A stretch of 5,983 nucleotides of DNA from Clostridiales bacterium (GCA_012511485.1 JAAZFZ010000023.1:1-5983); one strand, 5' to 3'; shown: positions 1 to 5,936, counted from the first letter of the stretch. The notes: generated from the sequence alone by a model not told the origin. Made by a program: numbers and translations.

Positions 1-139
1 AAAATGATACATCATTAACAGCTTTTTTAATTTTATATTTTGTGTTTTTAAGAAAAACACTGCGCAAGCGGTGCTTGCTGTTTTTGAACAGCTTATATTC
101 TTTACTGACATGGTTAAAACAAATAACTGTATCACTCAT
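1..139 (-). CDS. tagH: Teichoic acid export ABC transporter, ATP-binding subunit TagH (partial, N-terminus only)
   Basis: This is the first 46 codons of a minus-strand gene that leaves the window at its left edge. It starts with ATG at 139-137, preceded by AGGAG at 146-150 with a 6-base spacer. The translation opens MSDTVICFNHVSKEYKLFKN and ends at an AVNDVSF segment. That is the usual start of polysaccharide/teichoic-acid ABC ATPases: a first beta strand, the V-S-K-x-Y-K-L-F/Y segment, a basic stretch, then the D-V-S-F strand just before Walker A. Walker A itself lies outside the window, so ATPase motifs cannot be checked. The gene follows the TagG permease by 41 bases on the same strand, the classic tagGH order. 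Together the pair would export lipid-linked teichoic acid across the membrane. The family call rests on the N-terminal pattern plus context. Confidence 0.85.
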   Translation of the reverse strand, partial: MSDTVICFNHVSKEYKLFKNSKHRLRSVFLKNTKYKIKKAVNDVSF

Positions 140-145
140 TTTTTT

Positions 146-150
146 CTCCT
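146..150 (-). promoter_or_regulatory. Ribosome binding site of tagH
   Basis: AGGAG on the minus strand, 6 bases before the ATG at 139. It fixes the start of tagH, which is partial in this window. Confidence 0.8.
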
Positions 151-180
151 ATATATGCCTTGGGTAGATTCATATTAGTG

Positions 181-987
181 TCAAAGAACATCCGGAATAT
201 CTTTTTTTAGTTTTTTGTAACTCCAAATCGAAAAACAGAACATTACGCAAAGAAAAAAAATAAAATAGCCGAACCTTTTTGGTTGCTGCCAAAACCAAAT
301 CTTTTTGACAAATGCATTTCTAAACCCGTTAACAAGGAATGTAACAGGGTTTAGCATCAGAAATTTTCTTAACCAGACAATCTTTACTTTTTCGGAGTCC
401 CAAAGTATCCCCGACAACCAGAATAACGCGTATACAAATGAACGAATAAGGTTTGAAAAATCCTTGCTCATTGCGGCAATAGGCGCTGCAAAAAGAGCCC
501 ACATTGTGAACATTATGAAAGATAGTATTACATATAGCGGAATTTGCAAATAATAAATATCGGGAGGGAACCCCATACCCCAATAGATATTAACTACAAT
601 TAACAAAAGAATCAAGTTAACAGAAAGCTTTGATAAGCTGAAAAATGTAGGAATAGTTGAAACGGGGAATTTCATTTTTGTGATAAGATAACTGTATTTT
701 CTCATGCAGTCTGTACCCTGAGAAATCATATCACGCATATAAAACCATGGCACAACACCGGCAATGAGCCAGAGAAAAAAGGGATAATTGCTAACATCTT
801 TACTAATTCTTAAACCGATGGAAAAACTAAACCAGTAAACAAAGATAGTCACAACAGGGTTGATAATAGCCCACAGCCATCCGAGTGCTGCACCTCTATA
901 GGTTTTTACTAAATCCAGTTTTGCCATTTTAAATATTTGCTGACGAAATGAAATATGCTCTTTTAATATTTCAAACACAGTTTTCAA
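181..987 (-). CDS. tagG: Teichoic acid / polysaccharide ABC transporter permease TagG
   Basis: This is a 268-residue integral membrane protein of the ABC-2 polyol/polysaccharide phosphate export permease family, of usual length. It should form the membrane channel that flips lipid-linked teichoic acid, powered by TagH. Six hydrophobic segments are visible at about residues 36-58, 68-86, 119-136, 147-172, 180-197 and 239-256. Family signatures are the Y-R-G-x-x-L-G-W-L-W-x-x-x-N-P stretch (30-44) before the first membrane segment, LNPVTFLVNGFRNAF (212-226), and the basic KKLKKDIPDVL tail. The start is TTG at 987-985, directly after the tagD stop (TAA, 990-988), with AGGTG at 996-1000 upstream. 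The next in-frame ATG (927, residue 21) has no Shine-Dalgarno site and would remove the amphipathic N-terminal helix typical of the family, so TTG is preferred. The gene is noticeably A+T-rich. Substrate identity comes from neighbouring tagD and the glycerophosphotransferases. Confidence 0.92.
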   Translation of the reverse strand: MKTVFEILKEHISFRQQIFKMAKLDLVKTYRGAALGWLWAIINPVVTIFVYWFSFSIGLRISKDVSNYPFFLWLIAGVVPWFYMRDMISQGTDCMRKYSYLITKMKFPVSTIPTFFSLSKLSVNLILLLIVVNIYWGMGFPPDIYYLQIPLYVILSFIMFTMWALFAAPIAAMSKDFSNLIRSFVYALFWLSGILWDSEKVKIVWLRKFLMLNPVTFLVNGFRNAFVKKIWFWQQPKRFGYFIFFLCVMFCFSIWSYKKLKKDIPDVL

Positions 988-1446
988 TTATTCCACACCT
1001 ATTTTCTCATTTTTTCGTTCTTCAGGCAGTTGAAACACTCCGCTGACAGGGTTATGCAGACCGAGCTCCTTTTTTATCATAGAGGTTGAAACGCCTTGAG
1101 TTCTGTCAAGGTATTTGAGCTGGCAGTATTCACTCAGGTATTCAAATTTATCGCTGCCCTTCCAGTCGCTACCCATGACGACGGTGTCAACATGATAATC
1201 GATGACATCATTGATTTTCTGGTCCCAGCTGTTTTCAGGAATAACAAGGTCAACATACCTAATTGCCTCAAGCATAATTTTTCTGGTTTCATAATTGTGA
1301 TACGATTTTTTATGCTTGATTTCATTGAATTCATCCGTTGAAAGGCCGACAATGAGGTAATCACCAAGCTCCTTTGCCCTTTTTAACAGCCTGATATGAC
1401 CGTAATGCAGTAGATCAAAGGTTCGGTAGGTTAGCACTCTTTTCAT
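988..1446 (-). CDS. tagD: Glycerol-3-phosphate cytidylyltransferase TagD
   Basis: This enzyme makes CDP-glycerol and pyrophosphate from CTP and sn-glycerol 3-phosphate, in the cytoplasm. CDP-glycerol is the donor used by the two transferases encoded just upstream. It is a nucleotidyltransferase-fold protein. The catalytic HxGH motif is HYGH at residues 14-17, preceded by TFDLL (9-13). STDEFN (36-41), the K-x-x-Y-H-x-Y-E-x-R-K stretch (47-56), RYVDLVIPE (63-71), MGSDW (91-95) and RTQGVSTS (115-122, the RTEGIST signature) all match known TagD proteins in order. Two oddities stand out: residue 8 is Arg (codon CGA), where the motif normally has Gly, and about 22 polar residues extend past the usual end near residue 130. 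The start is ATG at 1446-1444, sharing one base with the upstream stop (TAATG), behind a full AGGAGG. Confidence 0.96.
   Translation of the reverse strand: MKRVLTYRTFDLLHYGHIRLLKRAKELGDYLIVGLSTDEFNEIKHKKSYHNYETRKIMLEAIRYVDLVIPENSWDQKINDVIDYHVDTVVMGSDWKGSDKFEYLSEYCQLKYLDRTQGVSTSMIKKELGLHNPVSGVFQLPEERKNEKIGVE
996..1000 (-). promoter_or_regulatory. Ribosome binding site supporting the TTG start of tagG
   Basis: AGGTG on the minus strand, 8 bases before the TTG at 987. It lies inside the last codons of tagD, so tagG translation is probably coupled to tagD termination. It decides for the TTG over the ATG at 927, which lacks such a site. Confidence 0.6.
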
Positions 1447-2720
1447 TATGACAGCCTCCTTGACATGAACAGCAATTCAACAACTCTCTTTGCCGCCTTT
1501 CCATCATCAAGGCAGTTATACTTGTCATTAAAAGCCTTATATTTTTCTCTGTATTCAAAATGCTCGGTCGCCTTATATATTTCTTTAATGAGGTCATCAT
1601 CCGTATGAACAATTTCTCCCGGCAATTCCCGCATATCAATGTAAAAGCCTCTGAGTTCTTCTTTATAGAACTCATAGTCGTACATATAAAATATAATAGG
1701 TCTTTTAAGATTTGCATAGTCAAAAAAGACGCTTGAATAATCTGTTATAAGCATATCGGAAACTACATAAAGCTCATTTATATCATCATAATGGGATACA
1801 TCATAGACAAACCCGTTGTATTTTTCAAAGTCAAAGCTGTTTGAAACTAAGTAGTGAGCCCTGAAAAGAATGATAAATTTATCCGAAAGCTTATCCCTAA
1901 GTTTATCAAAATCAACCTTTGTGTTATAGGTGAAGCCCGTTGCTGAATCATGCTCATTGTCTCGCCAGGTCGGGGCATAGAGTATTATTTTTTTGTCACA
2001 TCCGATAAGCCCGAGCTTTGTTTTTATCTGTTGAACATCTTCATGAGGATATGTAATAAGATAATCATTTCTCGGGTATCCTGTTTCAAAAATACAATTC
2101 TCTTTTCCTGCAATGCGAAGATTCCAGGCGGAAATAAATTTCTCACTGGCAAATGCGGAAGGGGAAAGAAGATATCTAAATTTTTTTGCATCGGTTTTGT
2201 ATTTTGAATAAATCTCTTTCTGAGAATTGGTCGAGTTCTTTGTGTTTTTCAAATCATACCCCAAACGCTTGAGAGGTGTTCCGTGCCAGCACTGGAAAAA
2301 GGTTTGGCTTTTCTTTGGGAAGATATGGTCAGGGGCACGATAATTAAAAATCCAAAAGCCGGCTTTTGCAAGGCTTTTTTCAAATTCAATGCCCTTTCTG
2401 CAGACGATTGTTGTGTTCGGATTTTTCAACAGAAAACCATATTTTTCAGGCTCATTGAAACTCCAGATAAACTTATAATCACAGAACCTTTCATTGCCCG
2501 CCATATAAAGATAAATAGCTTTCGGGGAGCAGGAATACTCTCTGCCGTCAAAAGAACAGAAAACAACCGTCTTTTCATCTGATTTTATACCTAAGGTGCG
2601 CAGTTTATATACTGCCAATCTTTTTAAAAATAAAGCCTTTCGCAGAAAAACACGCAAAAGGCGATGTTCTTTTGCAATTTCAAATGTTGACTTTTTGATT
2701 GTCACTATCAACTTTTTCAA
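1446..2720 (-). CDS. tagF: CDP-glycerol glycerophosphotransferase, TagF-like, single catalytic domain
   Basis: This 424-residue protein belongs to the Glyphos_transf family (PF04464, GT-B fold). It transfers glycerol phosphate from CDP-glycerol to a lipid-linked acceptor at the inner face of the membrane. Motifs in order are CWHGTPLKRLGYD (144-156, catalytic-type His146), GYPRNDYL (214-221), YAPTWRDN (248-255), FRAHYLVS (286-293, second conserved His289) and ITDYSSVFFDYA (325-336). WHGTPLK and RxHYLV resemble the polymerase TagF more than the primase TagB. TagF proteins are about 730-750 residues; this one matches only their C-terminal catalytic half. The basic N-terminus (about 1-40) may sit on the membrane. 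The start is TTG at 2720 with GGGGA at 2730-2734; GTG at residue 6 and TTGs at residues 4 and 22 are alternatives without a clear ribosome site. At this start it overlaps the upstream gene by 41 bases. Family is certain; polymerase role and symbol are inference. Confidence 0.9.
   Translation of the reverse strand: MKKLIVTIKKSTFEIAKEHRLLRVFLRKALFLKRLAVYKLRTLGIKSDEKTVVFCSFDGREYSCSPKAIYLYMAGNERFCDYKFIWSFNEPEKYGFLLKNPNTTIVCRKGIEFEKSLAKAGFWIFNYRAPDHIFPKKSQTFFQCWHGTPLKRLGYDLKNTKNSTNSQKEIYSKYKTDAKKFRYLLSPSAFASEKFISAWNLRIAGKENCIFETGYPRNDYLITYPHEDVQQIKTKLGLIGCDKKIILYAPTWRDNEHDSATGFTYNTKVDFDKLRDKLSDKFIILFRAHYLVSNSFDFEKYNGFVYDVSHYDDINELYVVSDMLITDYSSVFFDYANLKRPIIFYMYDYEFYKEELRGFYIDMRELPGEIVHTDDDLIKEIYKATEHFEYREKYKAFNDKYNCLDDGKAAKRVVELLFMSRRLS
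1455..1460 (-). promoter_or_regulatory. Ribosome binding site of tagD
   Basis: A full consensus AGGAGG lies 8 bases before the tagD ATG, inside the 3' end of the preceding transferase gene. It is the strongest ribosome binding site seen in the minus-strand operon and fits the TAATG stop-start overlap. Confidence 0.85.
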
Positions 2721-3855
2721 CTGTTTTCATCCCCAAAGCCTCATAAATACTGTCAACCACTCTCTTTGTATTAAGAGTATCGCTTGTCTGCACATATTTA
2801 CCTCTGAATGCTCTCAATTCTTCAAAATTGTAATTTTCTTTATCAATCCGAGCCATAATATCGGCAAAGCTTTCAAAGGTTGCATTACTCATTTCCTTGA
2901 AAAGGTCAATGTTCAACCCGCGCTTGCGTTCATAGTCTTTTATGTCAAAAACATAAAAGTAAACGGGCTTGTCCAGCAGGCTTGCCTCAAAAGCTATAGC
3001 TGAATAATCCGTCACAACATAATCTGCAATATGCAGAAGCTCAAATGTCCTCGAACGGAAGAACAGCGCACGGTTACTACTCACATCACTATTATCCAGC
3101 GGATGAAGCTTAACAATCAGGTTATACTTTTTTTTGTCAATCAAATCCGACATAGCCTGAAAATCAAATCTGAAATCTTTTCTGTATGTGGGTATGTATA
3201 ATATGTTCTTTTTCTTGCCGAGAACAGGGTAATTGCGCAAAAGTGATGCTATCCTGGTGTTGAGCACGGAATCGTCACCTAAAATATAATCAATCCGAGG
3301 CATACCATTGACAATAATTTTATCCTCTGCAATATTAAACGCCTCAGAATAAAAATGCTTAGTAGCCTCAGACGCACAAAAAACGTAATTGTAGTTTTTA
3401 TGCATATTCATGGATTTTGCAACAAAACTGCTTCGCCCGTCCTGCTTATCAAGGGATTGATAACCGAACTTTTTAACTGCACCCAGAGCGTGCCAGATTT
3501 GAATGATTATTAAGTCCTTCTTATGTTTAAGCAGACTGACAGGAATGCAATATGTATCGACTATGCAGACTTTTGAAGTCGCAATATGATACAGGCTTTT
3601 AAATAGATTGAAAAAATAAGCGACCTTTTTCAAAAACCCATTTTCAATTCTTTTGCAAATGATAACTACCGTGAACCCGTCATCCCTAGCAAAAAGCTCA
3701 TTCTCAATCAATCTGAAATCGAGAGTCTTTTTGTTAGACTGACGGCTGAGCATAGTAATTTTATTTTTAGTTGGAAAGAGCTTTAAAAAGAAATAGGGGA
3801 CATAAAGAACTGCCTTTACAACAAACATCAGAAATCTATATATGTTTTCTTTCAC
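2680..3855 (-). CDS. tagB: CDP-glycerol glycerophosphotransferase, TagB-like
   Basis: This 391-residue member of the same PF04464 family is the first gene of the minus-strand operon. The N-terminus (about 5-27) is hydrophobic with flanking basic residues and probably associates with the membrane. Motifs in order are IWHALGAVKKFGYQ (120-133, catalytic-type His122), NGMPRIDY (183-190), YIPTYRKD (220-227), VKLHPLD (248-254, His251), VTDYSAIAFEA (281-291) and the FDIKDYERKRGL stretch (303-314). The WHAxGxxKKFG form, the KLHP motif and the length fit TagB, the enzyme that adds the first glycerol phosphate to the linkage unit (B. subtilis TagB is about 380 residues), better than TagF. The start is GTG at 3855 with AGGGGG at 3863-3868; an in-frame ATG at residue 10 lacks a comparable site. 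The TGA stop at 2682-2680 falls inside the next gene. Priming versus polymerising role, and glycerol versus another polyol, cannot be settled by eye. Confidence 0.9.
   Translation of the reverse strand: MKENIYRFLMFVVKAVLYVPYFFLKLFPTKNKITMLSRQSNKKTLDFRLIENELFARDDGFTVVIICKRIENGFLKKVAYFFNLFKSLYHIATSKVCIVDTYCIPVSLLKHKKDLIIIQIWHALGAVKKFGYQSLDKQDGRSSFVAKSMNMHKNYNYVFCASEATKHFYSEAFNIAEDKIIVNGMPRIDYILGDDSVLNTRIASLLRNYPVLGKKKNILYIPTYRKDFRFDFQAMSDLIDKKKYNLIVKLHPLDNSDVSSNRALFFRSRTFELLHIADYVVTDYSAIAFEASLLDKPVYFYVFDIKDYERKRGLNIDLFKEMSNATFESFADIMARIDKENYNFEELRAFRGKYVQTSDTLNTKRVVDSIYEALGMKTVEKVDSDNQKVNI
2730..2734 (-). promoter_or_regulatory. Probable ribosome binding site for the TTG start of the TagF-like gene
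   Basis: GGGGA on the minus strand lies 9 bases before the TTG at 2720, inside the coding region of the upstream transferase. It is a weak match and the only reasonable site near the possible starts, so the start is less certain than in the neighbouring genes. Confidence 0.45.
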
Positions 3856-3862
3856 TGCTCAA

Positions 3863-3868
3863 CCCCCT
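3863..3868 (-). promoter_or_regulatory. Ribosome binding site supporting the GTG start of the TagB-like gene
   Basis: AGGGGG on the minus strand lies 7 bases before the GTG at 3855. It favours that GTG over the in-frame ATG at 3828 (residue 10). Confidence 0.75.
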
Positions 3869-3927
3869 GGTGAACAAAAGGATAAGAAAAAGCCGACAAA
3901 AACAGAAATATGACATTATCAGCGGGT

Positions 3928-3956
3928 ATTGTAACATAAATAGGTGAAACATGCAA
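3928..3956 (-). promoter_or_regulatory. Sigma-A-type promoter of the teichoic acid operon
   Basis: Read on the minus strand, TTGCAT (3956-3951) is followed by a 17-base spacer and TACAAT (3933-3928). A TG one base before the -10 box makes it an extended -10 promoter. It should start transcription near 3921, leaving an untranslated leader of about 65 bases that is rich in U and has no obvious hairpin. No internal promoter was recognised between the five tag genes, so this is the best candidate for driving all of them. Confidence 0.7.
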
Positions 3957-4003
3957 TATAGAATTGGATTTATTAACATTTTGGAATAATAACCCTTATA
4001 TTA

Positions 4004-4020
4004 TATTTTCGCCGAAAATA
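4004..4020. promoter_or_regulatory. Perfect 17-base palindrome, possible operator
   Basis: TATTTTCG, one C, then CGAAAATA: two 8-base arms that are exact reverse complements around a single base. It ends 18 bases before the -35 box of the cdd promoter and lies about 47 bases upstream of the tag -35 box. The size and symmetry suit a dimeric DNA-binding protein. With a 1-base centre it cannot form a useful RNA hairpin, and it lies upstream of both predicted transcripts. The cognate regulator is unknown; it does not match any operator I recognise with confidence. Confidence 0.5.
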
Positions 4021-4038
4021 ATGCGACGAAATGCTTGC

Positions 4039-4067
4039 TTGACACTCAAATATGAATAGTGTATTAT
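4039..4067 (+). promoter_or_regulatory. Strong sigma-A-type promoter of cdd-pdp
   Basis: TTGACA (4039-4044) is a perfect -35 box, followed by a 17-base spacer and TATTAT (4062-4067), five of six matches to TATAAT. Transcription should begin near 4074, leaving a leader of about 32 bases before the cdd start. The leader is too short for a riboswitch or attenuator, so any regulation probably acts on initiation. Confidence 0.85.
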
Positions 4068-4093
4068 TTTTTCATAAAACACGAGCTTAGCGG

Positions 4094-4098
4094 AAGGA
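4094..4098 (+). promoter_or_regulatory. Ribosome binding site of cdd
   Basis: AAGGA, 7 bases before the ATG at 4106. A nearer ATG at 4098 reads only three codons before a stop and overlaps this site, so 4106 is the start. Confidence 0.8.
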
Positions 4099-4105
4099 TG
4101 AAATT

Positions 4106-4513
4106 ATGAACGAAAAACAACTCATTGAAGCTGCTTTCAATGCAAGAGAAAGGGCGTATGTCCCTTATTCATCCTTTGAGGTTGGCGCTGCGCTTTTGTG
4201 CGGCAGCGACAAAGTCTATGAAGGCTGCAATATTGAGAATTCATCCTTTTCCCTCACTAATTGTGCGGAGCGCACGGCAATTTTTAAGGCCGTTTCCCAA
4301 GGCGAAACGGACTTCAAGGCGATTGCGGTGGTCGGCGGGCGCAAAGGAGGGGAGGAGCTTGATTTCTGCCCTCCCTGCGGTGCCTGCAGGCAGGTACTGG
4401 CGGAATTCTGTAAAGGTGATTTTTTAGTTATTATGGCAAGGAGTGCTGATGACTATATAGCCAGAACTCTTCAGGAGCTTCTGCCGCTAAGCTTTGAACT
4501 GAAAATGAATTAA
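4106..4513 (+). CDS. cdd: Cytidine deaminase
   Basis: This enzyme hydrolyses cytidine or deoxycytidine to uridine or deoxyuridine plus ammonia, in cytoplasmic pyrimidine salvage. The protein is 135 residues, the normal size of the short homotetrameric zinc type. It shows YVPYSSFEVGAAL (18-30), the substrate-binding GCNIEN (40-45), and the zinc site: C53 and catalytic E55 in TNCAERTA, then C91 and C94 in PPCGACRQ. All three zinc cysteines and the proton-shuttling glutamate are intact, so it should be active. The C-terminal LLPLSF (125-130) is also typical. It is the first gene after a near-consensus promoter and is followed after 17 bases by pdp, whose enzyme uses its product. Its G+C content looks higher than that of the divergent tag genes. 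Identification is firm. Confidence 0.98.
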   Translation: MNEKQLIEAAFNARERAYVPYSSFEVGAALLCGSDKVYEGCNIENSSFSLTNCAERTAIFKAVSQGETDFKAIAVVGGRKGGEELDFCPPCGACRQVLAEFCKGDFLVIMARSADDYIARTLQELLPLSFELKMN

Positions 4514-4518
4514 AAGAA

Positions 4519-4523
4519 AAGGA
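4519..4523 (+). promoter_or_regulatory. Ribosome binding site of pdp
   Basis: AAGGA, 7 bases before the ATG at 4531, within the 17-base gap after cdd. No promoter or terminator fits in the gap, so the two genes are co-transcribed. Confidence 0.75.
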
Positions 4524-4530
4524 CTAAACT

Positions 4531-5838
4531 ATGGAATTTAGAATTTCGGATATTATTAGAAAAAAGCGTGACGGTTTTGCGCTTACAAAAGAGGAAATAG
4601 AGTTTTTTGTCAGGGGCTGTGTTGATGGCTCTGTGCCGGACTATCAGGCAGTTGCCCTGCTCATGGCAATATATTTTAAAGGCATGGAAAGCAGGGAAAC
4701 AGCCGATTTAACACTTGCAATTGCTCATTCCGGTGATATGATTGACCTTTCTCTAATTGAGGGGATTAAGGTTGATAAGCACTCAACCGGCGGAGTGGGT
4801 GATAAGACAACACTTGTTGTGGCTCCTGTTGTTGCTGCATGTGGACTGAGAATTGCCAAAATGAGCGGCAGAGGGTTGGGGCATACAGGCGGCACTGTTG
4901 ACAAACTCGAATCAATCCCGAGCATGAGAACAACTCTGGAGCGCAACGAGTTTTTTGACATTGTCAATAGAATCGGTCTTTGTGTAATCGGGCAGTCGGA
5001 GAATCTTGCTCCGGCTGACAAGAAGCTCTATGCTCTGCGTGATGTTACCGCAACGGTGGATAGTATTCCGCTTATTGCAGCGAGTATAATGGGAAAAAAA
5101 ATAGCGGCAGGCTCCGATGTGATTCTGCTTGATGTCAAGGTCGGCAGCGGAGCATTTATGAAAACCGTCGAGCAGGCCGAAAAGCTTGCAGAAGAAATGG
5201 TTTCAATAGGCGAAAGCGTTGGGCTCAAAACGGCTGCGCTGCTTACAAATATGGATGAACCTCTGGGCAACGCCATAGGCAATTCTCTTGAAGTCATTGA
5301 GGCTGTCAATACACTTAAAGGAGCAGGCCCTGAGGATTTCACCCGCCTTTGCATTGCGGTTTGTGCGAATATGCTTTTCCTCGGTGGGAGGGGGTCCCTG
5401 CAGGAGTGCGAGAATATGGCTTCGGACGCTTTGTATAACGGCAGCGCCCTGATGAAATTCATTGAAATGATAAGGGCGCAGGGCGGTGACACACAGGTCA
5501 TATATGATACAAACAAATTCAAAAAAGCAAAGTATTTCGTCAATATTACTGCGAATGAAAGTGGTTATATTTCAAAGATTGAAACAGAAAAATGCGGCAA
5601 TGCTGCTGTCCTGCTCGGAGCGGGCAGGGCAGAGAAGGATGACGCAATAAACTATGCGGCGGGAATAGTTCTGGAGCAAAAGATAGGCGACTTTGTCAAC
5701 CGGGGCGATGTTATTGCAACCATGTATGCCGATGACATAGCCCTTTTTGAACCTGCGTCAAAGCTGTTGAGTTCAGCTGTCCTTATAACCGAAGATTGCC
5801 CGCAGATGAAAAATATTGTTTTAGGCAGAATTGGATGA
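4531..5838 (+). CDS. pdp: Pyrimidine-nucleoside phosphorylase
   Basis: This enzyme splits uridine, deoxyuridine or thymidine with phosphate into the free base and (deoxy)ribose 1-phosphate, completing the salvage path begun by Cdd. The protein has 435 residues, matching Firmicute Pdp (about 433). The N-terminal helical domain carries ALLMAIYFKGM (42-52). The phosphate-binding loop KHSTGGVGDKTT (83-94) and the family signature MSGRGLGHTGGTVDKLESIP (111-130) follow. The base-binding residues R170 (in YALRDVT), S185 and K189 (in AASIMGKK) and the DVKVGSGAFM stretch (201-210) are all present. The C-terminal alpha/beta domain (about 340-435) is complete. Thymidine-only phosphorylase (deoA) is the alternative: the two share these motifs, and specificity cannot be fixed by eye, but the Gram-positive context and cdd neighbour favour pdp. 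No frameshift or missing key residue was found. Confidence 0.95.
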   Translation: MEFRISDIIRKKRDGFALTKEEIEFFVRGCVDGSVPDYQAVALLMAIYFKGMESRETADLTLAIAHSGDMIDLSLIEGIKVDKHSTGGVGDKTTLVVAPVVAACGLRIAKMSGRGLGHTGGTVDKLESIPSMRTTLERNEFFDIVNRIGLCVIGQSENLAPADKKLYALRDVTATVDSIPLIAASIMGKKIAAGSDVILLDVKVGSGAFMKTVEQAEKLAEEMVSIGESVGLKTAALLTNMDEPLGNAIGNSLEVIEAVNTLKGAGPEDFTRLCIAVCANMLFLGGRGSLQECENMASDALYNGSALMKFIEMIRAQGGDTQVIYDTNKFKKAKYFVNITANESGYISKIETEKCGNAAVLLGAGRAEKDDAINYAAGIVLEQKIGDFVNRGDVIATMYADDIALFEPASKLLSSAVLITEDCPQMKNIVLGRIG

Positions 5839-5890
5839 AATCCTTACGATAAACTGATAAACCGACTTATAACAGATTTATGGATTTTGA

Positions 5891-5936
5891 GGGAAAATGC
5901 GGTCAGGCTTAGGCTGCGTTATTCCCTTTTATATTT
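5891..5936 (+). terminator. Rho-independent terminator of cdd-pdp
   Basis: The arm GGGAAAATGCGGTC (5891-5904) pairs with GGCTGCGTTATTCCC (5912-5926 minus the final pairing offset) across a 7-base loop. The stem is about 14 pairs with one bulged A and three G-U pairs. The run TTTTATATTT follows directly. It lies about 50 bases after the pdp stop and is the only hairpin with a T-tract found in the window. The G-U pairs make it of moderate strength. Confidence 0.7.

Larger units (their letters stand above)
3856..4105. other. Divergent intergenic region between the tag operon and cdd-pdp
   Basis: This 250-base A+T-rich non-coding stretch separates the two divergent operons. It holds the tag promoter on the minus strand, the cdd promoter on the plus strand, a perfect palindrome at 4004-4020, and both first ribosome binding sites. 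No coding region, RNA gene or terminator was seen in it. The two -35 boxes are about 80 bases apart and point away from each other, so a regulator bound between them could affect both operons. Confidence 0.8.

Noticed and set aside
2596..3003. Plus-strand open frame of 135 codons opposite the junction of the two transferase genes
   Set aside because: It lies antisense to two well-supported genes, has no recognisable domain, and its sequence reads like the complement of conserved codons. No promoter or good ribosome site was seen.
3856..3921. Possible riboswitch or attenuator in the leader of the tag operon
   Set aside because: The leader is only about 65 bases, U-rich, and shows no stable hairpin, terminator or known aptamer pattern.
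4098..4109. Three-codon leader frame ATG AAA TTA TGA overlapping the cdd start
   Set aside because: Its ATG is inside the Shine-Dalgarno region of cdd and has no ribosome site of its own at useful spacing. A chance ATG in GGATG is common.
5028..5543. Minus-strand open frame of 171 codons opposite pdp
   Set aside because: It is antisense to conserved catalytic parts of pdp, has a low-complexity Ser/Ala/Pro-rich composition typical of a shadow frame, and shows no family motif.
5848..5863. Tandem GATAAACT/GATAAACC after pdp
   Set aside because: Only two copies of about 7 matching bases in A+T-rich DNA; too short and too few to support a repeat array or operator.
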